Below, in pieces: positions 43,321 through 52,401 of a stretch of DNA of 64,000 nucleotides. The notes below the pieces were generated by a model. It was not told the DNA's origin, did no database searches, and saw only the letters and a program-made list of their open reading frames with translations. The position numbers and the translations under genes were made by a program. The stretch covers positions 1 to 64,000 of the forward strand of contig JBEKGJ010000010.1 of assembly GCA_050012855.1 (NCBI GenBank), given 5' to 3'. The number at the start of each line of letters is the position of its first letter. Within the stretch, counting starts at the first letter, position 1. Source of the stretch: JAJXZJ01 sp050012855 (lineage in GTDB: Bacteria; Verrucomicrobiota; Verrucomicrobiia; Limisphaerales; J093).

Positions 43321-44156
43321 TGGCGTTTATGACCGACATCCTTCCATCGCGGATCAATGTCACCGCCGGCCTGCGGGAGGGCGCCGCGCCGGACGCCAGT
43401 GCGCCCCCGTTGATCGAGATCCGCAGCCTGAGCCTGTTTTACGGTGCGGCGCAGGCGTTGAAAAACATTGCGCTCACCATCCCCGAACGCCTCGTCACGG
43501 CGTTCATCGGTCCTTCGGGCTGTGGCAAGTCCACCCTGCTGCGCTGCCTCAACCGGATGAACGACCTGATTGACAATGTCCGCATCGAAGGCCGGACCCT
43601 GATCGGCGGCCACGACATCTACGGGCCGGAGGTGGACGTCATCGAACTGCGCAAGCGCGTGGGGATGGTGTTCCAGAAATCCAATCCCTTTCCCAAGAGC
43701 ATCTACGAGAACATCGCCTATGGCCTGCGCCTCCACGGCACGAACGACCGCCGGCAACTGGACGAGGTCGTCGAACAGAGCCTGCACGGCGCCGCCCTGT
43801 GGGACGAGGTGAAGGACCGCCTGCACAGCAGCGCGCTGGGCCTCTCCGGCGGCCAGCAACAGCGCCTGTGCATCGCCCGCGCCATCGCCATCCGCCCGGA
43901 AATCATCCTCATGGACGAACCCGCCTCGGCGCTCGACCCGATCGCGACCGCCAAGATCGAGGACCTGATTCAGGAGTTGAAGAAGGAGTTCACGATCGTC
44001 ATCGTCACCCATAACATGCAGCAGGCGGCGCGCATCTCGGATTACACCGCGTTCTTCTATATCGGTGAACTGATCGAATACGGCCCCACCAACCGCATCT
44101 TCACCAACCCGGCCAACAAACAAACCGAGGACTACGTGACCGGCCGCTTCGGCTGA
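43320..44156 (+). CDS. pstB: phosphate ABC transporter ATP-binding protein
   Basis: 278 residues from the ATG at 43320. Walker A GPSGCGKST, the PstB-type RCLNRMNDLIDNVRIEG, Q-loop VGMVFQKSNPFPKSIYENIA, signature LSGGQQQRL, Walker B IILMDEPASALDP and switch VTHNMQQAARISDYTAFF are all canonical. It energises phosphate import and, with PhoU, signals phosphate status to the PhoR kinase in other bacteria. About 28 N-terminal residues extend beyond E. coli PstB. phoU follows after 40 bp. Confidence 0.97.
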   Translation: MAFMTDILPSRINVTAGLREGAAPDASAPPLIEIRSLSLFYGAAQALKNIALTIPERLVTAFIGPSGCGKSTLLRCLNRMNDLIDNVRIEGRTLIGGHDIYGPEVDVIELRKRVGMVFQKSNPFPKSIYENIAYGLRLHGTNDRRQLDEVVEQSLHGAALWDEVKDRLHSSALGLSGGQQQRLCIARAIAIRPEIILMDEPASALDPIATAKIEDLIQELKKEFTIVIVTHNMQQAARISDYTAFFYIGELIEYGPTNRIFTNPANKQTEDYVTGRFG

Positions 44157-44196
44157 TTTGCTTTTTCCCCGTCCACACCTTACCGCTTGACCCGCC

Positions 44197-44877
44197 ATGA
44201 CCCACGTCTTCGAACACGAAATGAACGAGCTCAAGGAGAAGCTCCTCACCATGGCCAGCCAGGCCGAGTCCGCCACCTCCCGCGCCGTTCAGGCGCTGGT
44301 CGAGCGCGACGACGACCTCGCCCGGCGCGTGCAGGAGGATGACGCGGTGCTCGACCGCTTCGAGCTTGAGGTGGACGAAACCAGCATCGGGCTGCTGGCC
44401 AAGGCGCCGCTCGCCTCCGACCTCCGGCTGATCACCGTGGCGATGAAGATCTCCCAAAACCTCGAACGCGTTGGCGACGAAGCCACGAAGATCGCGCGCC
44501 GTTCGATTGACCTCAGCCAGGAGCCGCAGCTCAAGCCCTACGTGGACATCCCGCGCATGGCCGCCATGGCGCTGGGCATGTTGAAGGAGGCGCTCGACGC
44601 CTTTGTGAATCGCAATCCGGAAAAGGCCCGGGCCATCATCCCGCGGGACAAGGAGGTGGACAGCGTCAACAAGCAGCTCCACCGCGAGCTGGCGAGTTTT
44701 ATGGTGGAGAACCCCGCCACCATCACCCGTTCCCTGCACCTGATGGTGATCTCCAAAAGCCTCGAACGCATTGCCGACCACGCCAAGAACATTGCCGAGC
44801 AGGTCGTCTATCTCTACGAAGCCCGTGACATCCGCCACACCGGCAAGGGCGCACTAACCAATTTGCCGACGGCGTGA
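44197..44877 (+). CDS. phoU: phosphate signalling complex protein PhoU
   Basis: 226 residues with the two three-helix bundles of PhoU: MTHVFEHEMNELKEKLLTMA, VDETSIGLLAKAPLASDLRL, AMKISQNLERVGDEATKIAR (with the E/DxxxD metal-binding pattern), and the second repeat SLHLMVISKSLERIADHAKN, IAEQVVYLYEARDIRHTGKG. PhoU links the Pst transporter to phosphate-responsive regulation and limits phosphate uptake. It ends the pst unit. A diverged copy of its last 35 codons reappears at 46892-46996 beyond the next gene. Confidence 0.96.
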   Translation: MTHVFEHEMNELKEKLLTMASQAESATSRAVQALVERDDDLARRVQEDDAVLDRFELEVDETSIGLLAKAPLASDLRLITVAMKISQNLERVGDEATKIARRSIDLSQEPQLKPYVDIPRMAAMALGMLKEALDAFVNRNPEKARAIIPRDKEVDSVNKQLHRELASFMVENPATITRSLHLMVISKSLERIADHAKNIAEQVVYLYEARDIRHTGKGALTNLPTA

Positions 44878-44924
44878 CGGACGGGAGGAAGCAGCGGCTG
44901 ACACCGCGAGCAGGCCGCCGCCGT

Positions 44925-46793
44925 CTAAGGAGTGTTGCCTCGTGGCGTGGCTTCCATTCGGAACGTCAACTGGACATTCGCCAGCAGTTCGCGAACGCGC
45001 TCGAACGTCTCCCATTTCGCCAGGTCCTCCGCGCCGAGTTGCGTGATGAAATCGCGCAACGCAGGGTGGTCGAAAAACGGGCTGAGCGTGAGCGGCCGGT
45101 AGCCGTTTGCCTCCGCGCGCAGCCGCGCCTGCGCCGGCACCGTGACTTCACCCGCGCCGCCGGAAATGGCGTGCCTGCCACCGGCGCGGGGCAGCGTCGC
45201 CCGGAAGACCACTTCCGTTACCGAGCCCGAAAGCGGCTGGCCGGTCCGCGCGTCCACCAGCGAAACGTGAATCCGCGCCGCCACCGGTTTCGGTGGCTGG
45301 TGCGGTCGGGCATCGAAGAAAAACGCGCCACTGATCGCCCGCTGACGTTGCGCGTCGCCGCCAAACAGACGGACGCAATACCACGCGGAGTTCGTGTCGG
45401 CCACGCGGAACGCCGTTTTCAGAGCCGGAATCGGCGGCGAAAACAGCTTGGTCTGAATCGGTTGGCCATTTCGCAGAACTTCCATCCGGGTCAAACCCGC
45501 GCCGTCCGTGCCCGCCGGCCAGCCTTCGATTTCGAGCTCGCGAGCCCGACCATCCGCCGCGAACACTGATCCGGGCGGCTGGCCGGCGACCGTGGCCAGT
45601 AGCAGCGGTCCGGTGGTGGCAAAGGTGCGGCCCTGCGCCGTCGCGCGGGTCACCGCCGGCCACGAAAAGTTCCGGCCGAGGAATGTGTACGTCCGCGCCA
45701 CGCCGGGCGTTGCGCCGCCCGGCCGGTCGAAGCAGGCGTCCGACGACGCCGTCGCCGCCACGCGGTAGCCGTGGTTCAGCAGCAGGCGCCAAACCTCGAA
45801 CGCCACGCCGTCGGCCTGGAGCTCGCCGGAGCCCGTGATCACATCCATGCCGTCGAACGTGGGACCGATCAGCGTGTCGAGCGGCAGCTCGACGGCCAGG
45901 TTGGAGATGCGCATGGCGTCACGCTTCGGATAGCCGCCTTGGCCGCCCCACGACCCGGTCCACCAGCGGGCCGGATGCGTATAAAAAACCGCGCCTCCCT
46001 GGTCATGAATGAGCCGGTGCGACTCGAAGTTCGCAAAGCTCGGCTTGTCCGACTCATAATCGTGGGCGCTCGCCGCGAGCAACAATTCGATGATATTTTC
46101 TCCGCCCGGGAGGCGTCCGCGTGTCCCCAGCATCCAGCAATGGCCGAGGCAGCGACCGGCGTCGCCGCGGTAGTAATTCTTCGGCGCCTCCAGGTTCCAG
46201 GTGAGCGCGCAGTCGGGTCGTGACCGGGCGGTGAGTTCGGCTGCGAGTTTTTCCGGCGTGGGATTCGGCAGCGTCCAGGCTTGGGCCAGCGACAGGCATT
46301 GCAGATTCTCGGCTTGCGCGGCGAGCGCCACTGCGTCGAAACCCACCGGAATCGTGTTTTCGCCGTGGATCATGTGGACGTGGCTGTCGCCTGCGAACCA
46401 GCCGCGCGTCCGCAGGTCCACGATCCGTTCCAGGCGGAACTCCGCCCCGACCTCGCCGCCCGCCGGGATTTCCAGAACCCGATCGAGGGCGCGGGTTTCG
46501 AAACCGCGCCAAATCCGGACACGCGTTCTTCCCGCCGGCAGACGGCGGACGAACTGCCCATCGCACCGGAATCCGAGCTGGAACGATTCGTCGGCGGTCA
46601 CTGTGTGGCCCGTGGCATCCACGATGGCGACATTGCACGGCACCGGTTTCCCGGAGGAGGCGTCCACGATCGTTCCGCGCAACGTGCCAAGGCGGTCGTT
46701 GTCCATAGTGTCGGCGCCGGCGACGATCATGAGCCGGGCCAGGCACAATCCGAAGGCGACGGCGAGCTTGATTCCGTAGAACGGCGTTTTCAT
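44925..46793 (-). CDS. CehA/McbA-family metallohydrolase (PHP-like)
   Basis: 622 residues with a signal/anchor segment (GIKLAVAFGLCLARLMIVAG). An N-terminal carboxypeptidase-regulatory-like sandwich (LGTLRGTIVDASSGKPVPCN) precedes the metallohydrolase domain, which begins WFAGDSHVHMIHGENTIPVG, the first His motif of PHP enzymes; later GGAVFYTHPARW and ASSDACFDRPGG supply further ligands. A beta-rich C-terminus ends the protein. CehA/McbA proteins hydrolyse esters such as carbaryl in a few cases; most are uncharacterised. It is convergent with phoU and flanked on the other side by a phoU remnant, which suggests insertion at the phoU 3' end. Confidence 0.85.
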   Translation of the reverse strand: MKTPFYGIKLAVAFGLCLARLMIVAGADTMDNDRLGTLRGTIVDASSGKPVPCNVAIVDATGHTVTADESFQLGFRCDGQFVRRLPAGRTRVRIWRGFETRALDRVLEIPAGGEVGAEFRLERIVDLRTRGWFAGDSHVHMIHGENTIPVGFDAVALAAQAENLQCLSLAQAWTLPNPTPEKLAAELTARSRPDCALTWNLEAPKNYYRGDAGRCLGHCWMLGTRGRLPGGENIIELLLAASAHDYESDKPSFANFESHRLIHDQGGAVFYTHPARWWTGSWGGQGGYPKRDAMRISNLAVELPLDTLIGPTFDGMDVITGSGELQADGVAFEVWRLLLNHGYRVAATASSDACFDRPGGATPGVARTYTFLGRNFSWPAVTRATAQGRTFATTGPLLLATVAGQPPGSVFAADGRARELEIEGWPAGTDGAGLTRMEVLRNGQPIQTKLFSPPIPALKTAFRVADTNSAWYCVRLFGGDAQRQRAISGAFFFDARPHQPPKPVAARIHVSLVDARTGQPLSGSVTEVVFRATLPRAGGRHAISGGAGEVTVPAQARLRAEANGYRPLTLSPFFDHPALRDFITQLGAEDLAKWETFERVRELLANVQLTFRMEATPRGNTP

Positions 46794-46891
46794 GGGTTCG
46801 CGACTTTCTAGCGGATGCTACCCGCCTGCCGGGGAAACGGCACGACCTTGTTTCGGGCGGAAGCCAAGCCAGCCCGACGTCCAGCCGTGAG

Positions 46892-46996
46892 ACCACGCCA
46901 AGAACAGCGCTGAGAAGGATGTCTATCTCTACGAGACCCACGACCTCCACCACACCGGCAAGGGGGTTGCAGCCAATCCGCCAGCGGCGTGGTGAA
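46892..46996 (+). pseudogene. remnant of a second phoU 3' end
   Basis: 35 codons read DHAKN, VYLYETHDLHHTGKG and end AAW then TGA, without internal stops. They align over their whole length with the last 35 codons of phoU (44776-44880): about 80 of 105 bases match. An in-frame TGA directly precedes the block, and nothing upstream resembles phoU. The copy is in the same orientation as phoU, and the two copies bracket the minus-strand metallohydrolase gene as direct repeats. Confidence 0.8.
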
Positions 46997-47046
46997 GCGA
47001 AAGGTCTGCCGAGACCCTCCAGATCCTTATCCCCAAGCGGGACCGC

Positions 47047-49941
47047 TCATTGTGTCACCGGCGTCGGCACTTCGGCGGTCACGGTCGTGGTTTCGCCCGG
47101 ACGAATCTCCACTTCCTGGAGTGGCTTGAGGTTCCACCAAGTTTGTTCCCCTGTTTTGGTCTCGACCACGCGGACCAGCTTGTGCTTGCCGGGAGGCACC
47201 TGCGGAAACAGGAAGTGGCCGCTGTCATTCGCCTTGACGCGGAAGGTCTGAAAATCCAGGAGGACCGTGGTGATGTCACCTTGCTCGTATTGGAGCGACA
47301 GCTCGCATCCGGCCGCCGGCTGGCCCTTCACCAAAACCGTGCCTTCCAACCGGCCCCAAGGTTGCAGGCGCAGGACCGGTTCCGCCGTCAGCGCGGCAAC
47401 CGTCGCTTCGACATAACCGTCCGGGTGCGCCGCAATCACCCGTTTGATCGTCTCATCGGGTGGCAGAAGGAAATGGCCGCTGGCGTCTGTCCTCAGCACG
47501 GAGCCACTAGCGTGTTGATGGGAGAAGCCGCCGGGAACAAGTATCAATCGCGAGCCTGGGGAGACGAGGTCGATGTCCGCATTGGCCGCGGGCCGGCCAT
47601 CCGGCAGTAACACCGTGACGGTGGTCGCGGACGCTGCCCGCAAGCGGACATCGAATTGCGCCTCGCCCTCATCCGCCAGCACCACGCGCGTGATGAACGG
47701 TGCGTAACCTTCCGCTTCAACTTTGAAAACGAAGGTCGGATCCTTGATCCCCGACACAACCGGCTCTTCGAAGACATGACGGAACTTGCCGCCCTCGAAG
47801 CTGAGCCAGAAACGATCGATTCGGCTCCAAGTCGCATTCGTCGTGCCGGTCATTCGATCCCGCGCGGGCCAACCGGTGATGATGCGGAAGCGGGGAACCG
47901 GCTGGCCGGTCGCCGCGTCACGGACCGTGCCGGAAATCGTCAGGGCCGGCGAGAGGATGATCTCGTGCTGCTGCCCGTCCGGCCGCACGGTCACATCATC
48001 CGACCGCATGTAGCCAGCGGCGTAGGCGTTGAAGGCCAACTCCCGATCAGGGGCGCCGTCCCATTGGACTCGGCCATCAGCCCCCGTATTGCGTGTGAAT
48101 TCGATCTGCGCTGTGGGCACCAAGCCGGTGGGGCCGGAGATCGCCGTGTTCAGCGAAACGGTGGCATTGGGCACGGGAGTTCCCCGTTTATCCACGACGA
48201 TCAGCCTGGCCAGCTTGCCGCGCTGGAGCGTCAGCCGGAATGAACCCGTGTTGGTTCCGATTTCTACCTCCTGCATCGTAGGCGCGAAGCCTTGAGCCTC
48301 CGCATTGAGCGGGCCTTTGCCCGGTTTGCAACCAGCCACGGAGAAAGTGCCGTTAGCCAGGCTCTTGGTTTTCCGCGAGTTCACTTCGCCCATGAAACCC
48401 ACCAGCACCGTCGCGTTTGGCACGGGGTTCCCGTCCGGGTCCACAACGACACCTTGGATGGTGACGGCCCGGCCGAGATGGAAAACGTAACTGCGCGCCA
48501 GGAGCTGTGTTTCGACTTCAAGATTGCCAGCCACATTGACATCCATGCGGACGTGTTCCGGATGCGAAGCGGCTCCGGTGATCGTGCGGATAACTTCCTT
48601 GGCAATCCGGTCTATGTGCCAAGTGCCGTCCGCACCCGTGGTCGTCGTGATCCAAAACGGCCAGGAGAAATTGTCGCTTTGAGGACGTGTTTCCTGGGCG
48701 GGATCGGTTTGGTTGCCGAAACCGATCTGCGCGCCAGCAACGGGCTGGTCATCGGCATCCACGACTTTGCCGCCGATGGGCACGGCGCGCGCCAGACGCA
48801 GCGTATATTCGGCCGGAATTGTCTCGCCGCGATCCGGTCGCCATGCCAGCCGGGTCTCGGCAAAGCCGTCCACCTGACTCACAAGAATCAATTGTGTCGC
48901 CGTGTCGCGCGGCACCGGAACGTTGCAAATGCCAAAGCGAGTAGATTGTAACTGCTTGTGGCCGTCGTCTGGCCCACCCCAAAGCCAGTAATCCATCCCC
49001 ACATTCGGGATGGGAGTGCCATTATCGGCCGCCACAAAATGAAGGACCAGCTTGTTGCTCGACGCCACGGTTTCAGCCGGCAGCGGCTTGGCCGATTCAG
49101 CGGACGCGGCAGGTGCGGCGCTTGCCGGTGCTGGTGAAACCGAATCAGTTGTCGCCGTCGCAGCCCGGCCGTGATGATTCAACCAGGCAGGCATAAGAAG
49201 GCCGATCGCGACCACGCCCACCGCACCCACGCCGATCAACTTCGCTTTTGTGAGGGTCAGGAAGTTCGCAAGACTCGCGCCCAGGCCGCCACCGGCGGCT
49301 AGGGTGGCATGTGCGACCTGCAACGCCAACCCCACGGGCGCGGCACCGACGGCCTGTCCGCTCAGTGCCGCGGCCAGCGCCGCCGCGGTCGAGGTCACGC
49401 CGCGTTTCGCGAGTGCGGTACGGAGCTTGTCCAGCGCGCGGTCCACCCGCAGGCGGGCGGCGTCCTCGCTCAGGCCGAGCCGGGCGCCGACCTCCGCCAG
49501 CGGCCGGTGCTCGAACAGGCGCAGCAGCACGGCCTCGCGGTCCGTAGCGTTGAGTTCATGCATCACATCGTCCAGCACCGGACGCAACTCCGACCAGGCG
49601 GGCTCGGGATCCGGGGATTCGTGGATTTGATTCATCGCGCAGGCGGTTTGTTCCCGAACCCGGCGGCGCAACTCGGCCCGGCGCGCCTTGGCGGCCAAGT
49701 AGTGCGTGCTGGTGTAGAGCCAGCCGGTCAGGGATGGGTGGCGGGTGAGACGCGTGGCCTTGCGCGCGAGGTCGGTGAAAACCGTCTGCGTCACGTCCTC
49801 GGCGGCTGACGTGTCGCCGTTGACCTGGCGCAGCGCGGCCGAATAAACAAGGTCAATGTGCCGCTGGACCAGTTCGGTGAACGCCGGCTCGGAACGGTCG
49901 GCCGCATAGCGGCGAAGCAATTCGTTGCTGTCGGTCATCAT
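47047..49941 (-). CDS. ECF sigma factor fused to a membrane helix and extracytoplasmic repeat domains
   Basis: 964 residues from the ATG at 49941 (ATG at 49938 is equally possible). Residues about 10-85 form sigma region 2 (FTELVQRHIDLVYSAALRQV, SAAEDVTQTVFTDLARKATR) and 120-178 region 4 (ATDREAVLLRLFEHRPLAEV, LGLSEDAARLRVDRALDKLR). A membrane helix follows at about 234-254 (KLIGVGAVGVVAIGLLMP). The remaining 700 residues contain about six carboxypeptidase regulatory-like (Ig-like) units, for example IGGKVVDADDQPVAGAQIGF, IQGVVVDPDGNPVPNATVLV and ISGTVRDAATGQPVPRFRII. Sigma factors of this ECF01-Gob-like type are known from planctomycetes and verrucomicrobia. One polypeptide could sense outside the membrane and act on RNA polymerase inside, without a separate anti-sigma. 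Confidence 0.9.
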   Translation of the reverse strand: MMTDSNELLRRYAADRSEPAFTELVQRHIDLVYSAALRQVNGDTSAAEDVTQTVFTDLARKATRLTRHPSLTGWLYTSTHYLAAKARRAELRRRVREQTACAMNQIHESPDPEPAWSELRPVLDDVMHELNATDREAVLLRLFEHRPLAEVGARLGLSEDAARLRVDRALDKLRTALAKRGVTSTAAALAAALSGQAVGAAPVGLALQVAHATLAAGGGLGASLANFLTLTKAKLIGVGAVGVVAIGLLMPAWLNHHGRAATATTDSVSPAPASAAPAASAESAKPLPAETVASSNKLVLHFVAADNGTPIPNVGMDYWLWGGPDDGHKQLQSTRFGICNVPVPRDTATQLILVSQVDGFAETRLAWRPDRGETIPAEYTLRLARAVPIGGKVVDADDQPVAGAQIGFGNQTDPAQETRPQSDNFSWPFWITTTTGADGTWHIDRIAKEVIRTITGAASHPEHVRMDVNVAGNLEVETQLLARSYVFHLGRAVTIQGVVVDPDGNPVPNATVLVGFMGEVNSRKTKSLANGTFSVAGCKPGKGPLNAEAQGFAPTMQEVEIGTNTGSFRLTLQRGKLARLIVVDKRGTPVPNATVSLNTAISGPTGLVPTAQIEFTRNTGADGRVQWDGAPDRELAFNAYAAGYMRSDDVTVRPDGQQHEIILSPALTISGTVRDAATGQPVPRFRIITGWPARDRMTGTTNATWSRIDRFWLSFEGGKFRHVFEEPVVSGIKDPTFVFKVEAEGYAPFITRVVLADEGEAQFDVRLRAASATTVTVLLPDGRPAANADIDLVSPGSRLILVPGGFSHQHASGSVLRTDASGHFLLPPDETIKRVIAAHPDGYVEATVAALTAEPVLRLQPWGRLEGTVLVKGQPAAGCELSLQYEQGDITTVLLDFQTFRVKANDSGHFLFPQVPPGKHKLVRVVETKTGEQTWWNLKPLQEVEIRPGETTTVTAEVPTPVTQ

Positions 49942-50050
49942 CTCACTGCCATAACACCCGCCGAACCGCTGGACCGTACAAGCGTTCGACCGCATAGCCG
50001 ACGGCGCGTCGGCCACGTGCGCAGTTCCGCGACCCACGCCAGTGTGAGGG

Positions 50051-50857
50051 CTATTTGGCGGTGCTGGTCGCGAGCAGGAAACGTCGCAATTCGGCCAGCT
50101 TGTCGGTGTTGATCAGGTCCACACCGGCGGCTTGGTGCTCGCGCCACATCGCCGGAACGTCCGGCCCGCCATAGAAACGCACCTTGCGACCCTGTTCGTG
50201 CGCCTTGGCCACGATCTCCCGCAACTTGGTTTTCTCCGCTTCCGGCATGTCGCCCGTCCCGTTCCACTTGAAATGACTCCACCAATCCTCGCTGATCCAT
50301 GGCACCAGGCGCGCGCTGGGGTTCTTTGCCAGGTCCGGCAGGCGACCGTCGAGCGCGGCCAGGCGCACCGGCTCGGCGGCCAGTTGTTCGCGCGGCGAGT
50401 TGCCGGTGAGGATCGCCGTCACGGCCTTGCGCTCCACGGTGTCGCCGCGAAACTCGGTCAGCAGGTCCGCATAACTTTTCAGCACGTCGTGCAGGACCTC
50501 CCAAGTTGGCCCGGCGGCGGTCTTGAAATCAATCAGCAGGAAAAACTCGGGCGCGTCGCGGAACACGCGGCCGCCGTTGGCCCGCGCGCGGGTCCGCAAG
50601 GGATCGAGGTAAAGCGACTGCAGCGTGCGCTCCAGCTTCACGTCGCGACGGTCGTGCGCGACGAGGAGTTTGCCGTCCACGAGGTAAATGTCCGCCTCGA
50701 CACTGGTGAACCCCTGGTCGAGGGCGTCGAACAGCGGCCGGGGGTGCTCGTAGTCATTGTGCGCATGGACATTGGTCAGCGCCGTGACAACCGGTTCAGC
50801 CGCGCGCAACGCCAGAGCGGACGCCAGCGCGAGCAGCAGACGGAAGGCGATGTTCAT
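50051..50857 (-). CDS. exported glycerophosphodiester phosphodiesterase/PI-PLC-like protein
   Basis: 268 residues from the ATG at 50857 with a signal peptide (MNIAFRLLLALASALALRAA). The mature part begins NVHAHNDYEHPRPLFDALDQ followed by GFTSVEADIYLVDGKLLVAH, the TIM-barrel active-site His and acidic residues of the glycerophosphodiester phosphodiesterase/PI-PLC group. The protein ends GPDVPAMWREHQAAGVDLIN and TDKLAELRRFL. It probably hydrolyses phosphodiesters outside the cytoplasm. A possible benefit in phosphate scavenging fits the nearby pst genes but is speculative. About 54 residues upstream of the ATG lack coding character. Confidence 0.87.
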   Translation of the reverse strand: MNIAFRLLLALASALALRAAEPVVTALTNVHAHNDYEHPRPLFDALDQGFTSVEADIYLVDGKLLVAHDRRDVKLERTLQSLYLDPLRTRARANGGRVFRDAPEFFLLIDFKTAAGPTWEVLHDVLKSYADLLTEFRGDTVERKAVTAILTGNSPREQLAAEPVRLAALDGRLPDLAKNPSARLVPWISEDWWSHFKWNGTGDMPEAEKTKLREIVAKAHEQGRKVRFYGGPDVPAMWREHQAAGVDLINTDKLAELRRFLLATSTAK

Positions 50858-51063
50858 GGCGGCGAATCTGCAACGGTCCGCGACGGATGTCCAATGACGA
50901 AATCGTGCCGAACGATGGGGAATGCTGGCTCGGCTGCCGGGCAGCAGAGCGTTGACGATGGTGGCCGGTGGACCGCCGGGCCACCGGTTGTCGCCGCCCG
51001 GCGGTGAGCGACCCACCACCGGTCACGTTGGGCGCGATCCCCTTTTCGATTCAGTTTTCGGGC

Positions 51064-51588
51064 CTACGACCGGTGGCCGCGCTTCGGCCGAAACGGCATC
51101 AATCCGAACGTAAACGCCAACCAGATCGGCACGGCGAAGGTCACGATGGCCGCCAGCCGTTCCCACGTCCATGGCAGGTAACCCGACTGGATCGGGAACA
51201 TGGCGATCATGAAATAGGCGCTGAAACGCGTGTGGCCGAGGAAGGCACAATGCCGCGGGAACTTCCGTCGCAGGCCCGCCACGAGGGTCACCAACCCCAC
51301 CACGATCACCAGCATCGTGACGAGGATGTTCACGGCAAACAAACCCGGCCCCAAGGCACGCGTCGTGCCGGCGCCAGCAGGGTCGTGCAGGTATTGCCAG
51401 GTCCAGTGCGCCCCGGCCCAGAGGAAGCCGAAGCCGGTCTGCGTGGCCGTGCTGTAGGAGGCGCGCGGCGAAGTGAGTTCGTTGACGATCCAGCCGAAGT
51501 AAAGCGGCACCACGCCCCACACCATGGCCTCGCGCTGAAACGGCGCACGGATCAACTCAAGGAAAACGCTCCAGTGTTGCTCAAGCAC
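51064..51588 (-). CDS. multi-pass membrane protein of unknown function
   Basis: 174 residues from the GTG at 51588. About four membrane segments: EAMVWGVVPLYFGWIVNELT, FAVNILVTMLVIVVGLVTLV, SAYFMIAMFPIQSGYLP and LAAIVTFAVPIWLAFTFGLM. An Arg/Lys-rich tail (FRPKRGHRS) would lie in the cytoplasm. No family is recognised and no transport motif is visible. It is 206 bp from the phosphodiesterase gene and 35 bp downstream of the small gene at 51.6 kb on the same strand. Confidence 0.7.
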   Translation of the reverse strand: MLEQHWSVFLELIRAPFQREAMVWGVVPLYFGWIVNELTSPRASYSTATQTGFGFLWAGAHWTWQYLHDPAGAGTTRALGPGLFAVNILVTMLVIVVGLVTLVAGLRRKFPRHCAFLGHTRFSAYFMIAMFPIQSGYLPWTWERLAAIVTFAVPIWLAFTFGLMPFRPKRGHRS

Positions 51589-51623
51589 GGCGGACTCTGT
51601 CCCGGTTTCCCGACGCCGGCAAT

Positions 51624-51845
51624 TCAGGACGCGCCACGGTCCTGCGCCGCCCAGCCCTGCCGCATCAGCCCCAGCAGATGGGCGAGGGCCTGATCATAGG
51701 TGCGGTCCTTTTCGACGGCGAGCTGTCGCGCCCGCCGGTCAAGTTGCGCCGCCATCGCCGCCGATTTCTCCGCCGGACAGCCCAGCGACACCAAGCAGCG
51801 CGCCAAGTCATCGAGGGACGGTGTCCCGGCGGGCATGGACGGCAA
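51624..51845 (-). CDS. small soluble hypothetical protein
   Basis: 73 residues from the ATG at 51845, with a second Met at codon 4. It is helical and Ala/Leu/Arg-rich (LARCLVSLGCPAEKSAAMAA, YDQALAHLLGLMRQGWAA). No known family. It starts only 1 bp after the cyclophilin gene ends, which suggests that it is translated from the same mRNA. Confidence 0.6.
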   Translation of the reverse strand: MPSMPAGTPSLDDLARCLVSLGCPAEKSAAMAAQLDRRARQLAVEKDRTYDQALAHLLGLMRQGWAAQDRGAS

Positions 51846-51846
51846 G

Positions 51847-52374
51847 TCAGGCGGCCGGCTCCGCCGGGACGATCTTCACGCTGTTGACGCCGGCGCGCAC
51901 CGTCGGCTTGCTGCGCTCGCCGCCGCCACCGGCGGCCACCGGCGTGTTGCCGAGTTTTTCGAGCACGTCGTCACCGCGGACCAGTTCACCAAAGGCGGTG
52001 TATTGACCGTCAAGAGACCGCGCGTCGGCCAGGCAGATGAAGAACTGGCTGCCGGCGGAATCGGGATCCCGCGAGCGCGCCATCGAAATCACGCCGCGGA
52101 CGTGCGGCCGCGCATTGAACTCGGCCTTGATTTGGTACCCCGGACCGCCGGTGCCCCAGCGATTCTCGGCGCGGGCGTCCTTCGTCAACGGATCGCCGCC
52201 CTGGATCATGAAGCCGCTCATGATCCGGTGAAAAGCGGTGCCGTCGTAGAAGCCCTCCCGGGCCAGTTTCTTGAAATTCTCGACCGTCTTCGGCGCCACG
52301 TCGGACCAGAAGGCGATGACCAGGTCGCCGGCGGTGGTGCTGATGACGGCGACTTCGTTGGGGGTGAAACTCAT
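51847..52374 (-). CDS. cyclophilin-type peptidylprolyl isomerase, cytoplasmic
   Basis: 175 residues with the cyclophilin catalytic core: FYDGTAFHRIMSGFMIQGGD carries the active-site Arg, Phe, Met and Gln, followed by RGVISMARSRDPDSAGSQFF and GQYTAFGELVRGDDVLEKLG. It catalyses cis-trans isomerisation of prolyl bonds. There is no signal peptide, so it should act in the cytoplasm. A very similar gene with a signal peptide lies 27 bp upstream, evidently a tandem duplicate. Confidence 0.93.
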   Translation of the reverse strand: MSFTPNEVAVISTTAGDLVIAFWSDVAPKTVENFKKLAREGFYDGTAFHRIMSGFMIQGGDPLTKDARAENRWGTGGPGYQIKAEFNARPHVRGVISMARSRDPDSAGSQFFICLADARSLDGQYTAFGELVRGDDVLEKLGNTPVAAGGGGERSKPTVRAGVNSVKIVPAEPAA

Positions 52375-52401
52375 GGGTGGGATGCGTTTTGCGAAGGCAG
52401 G

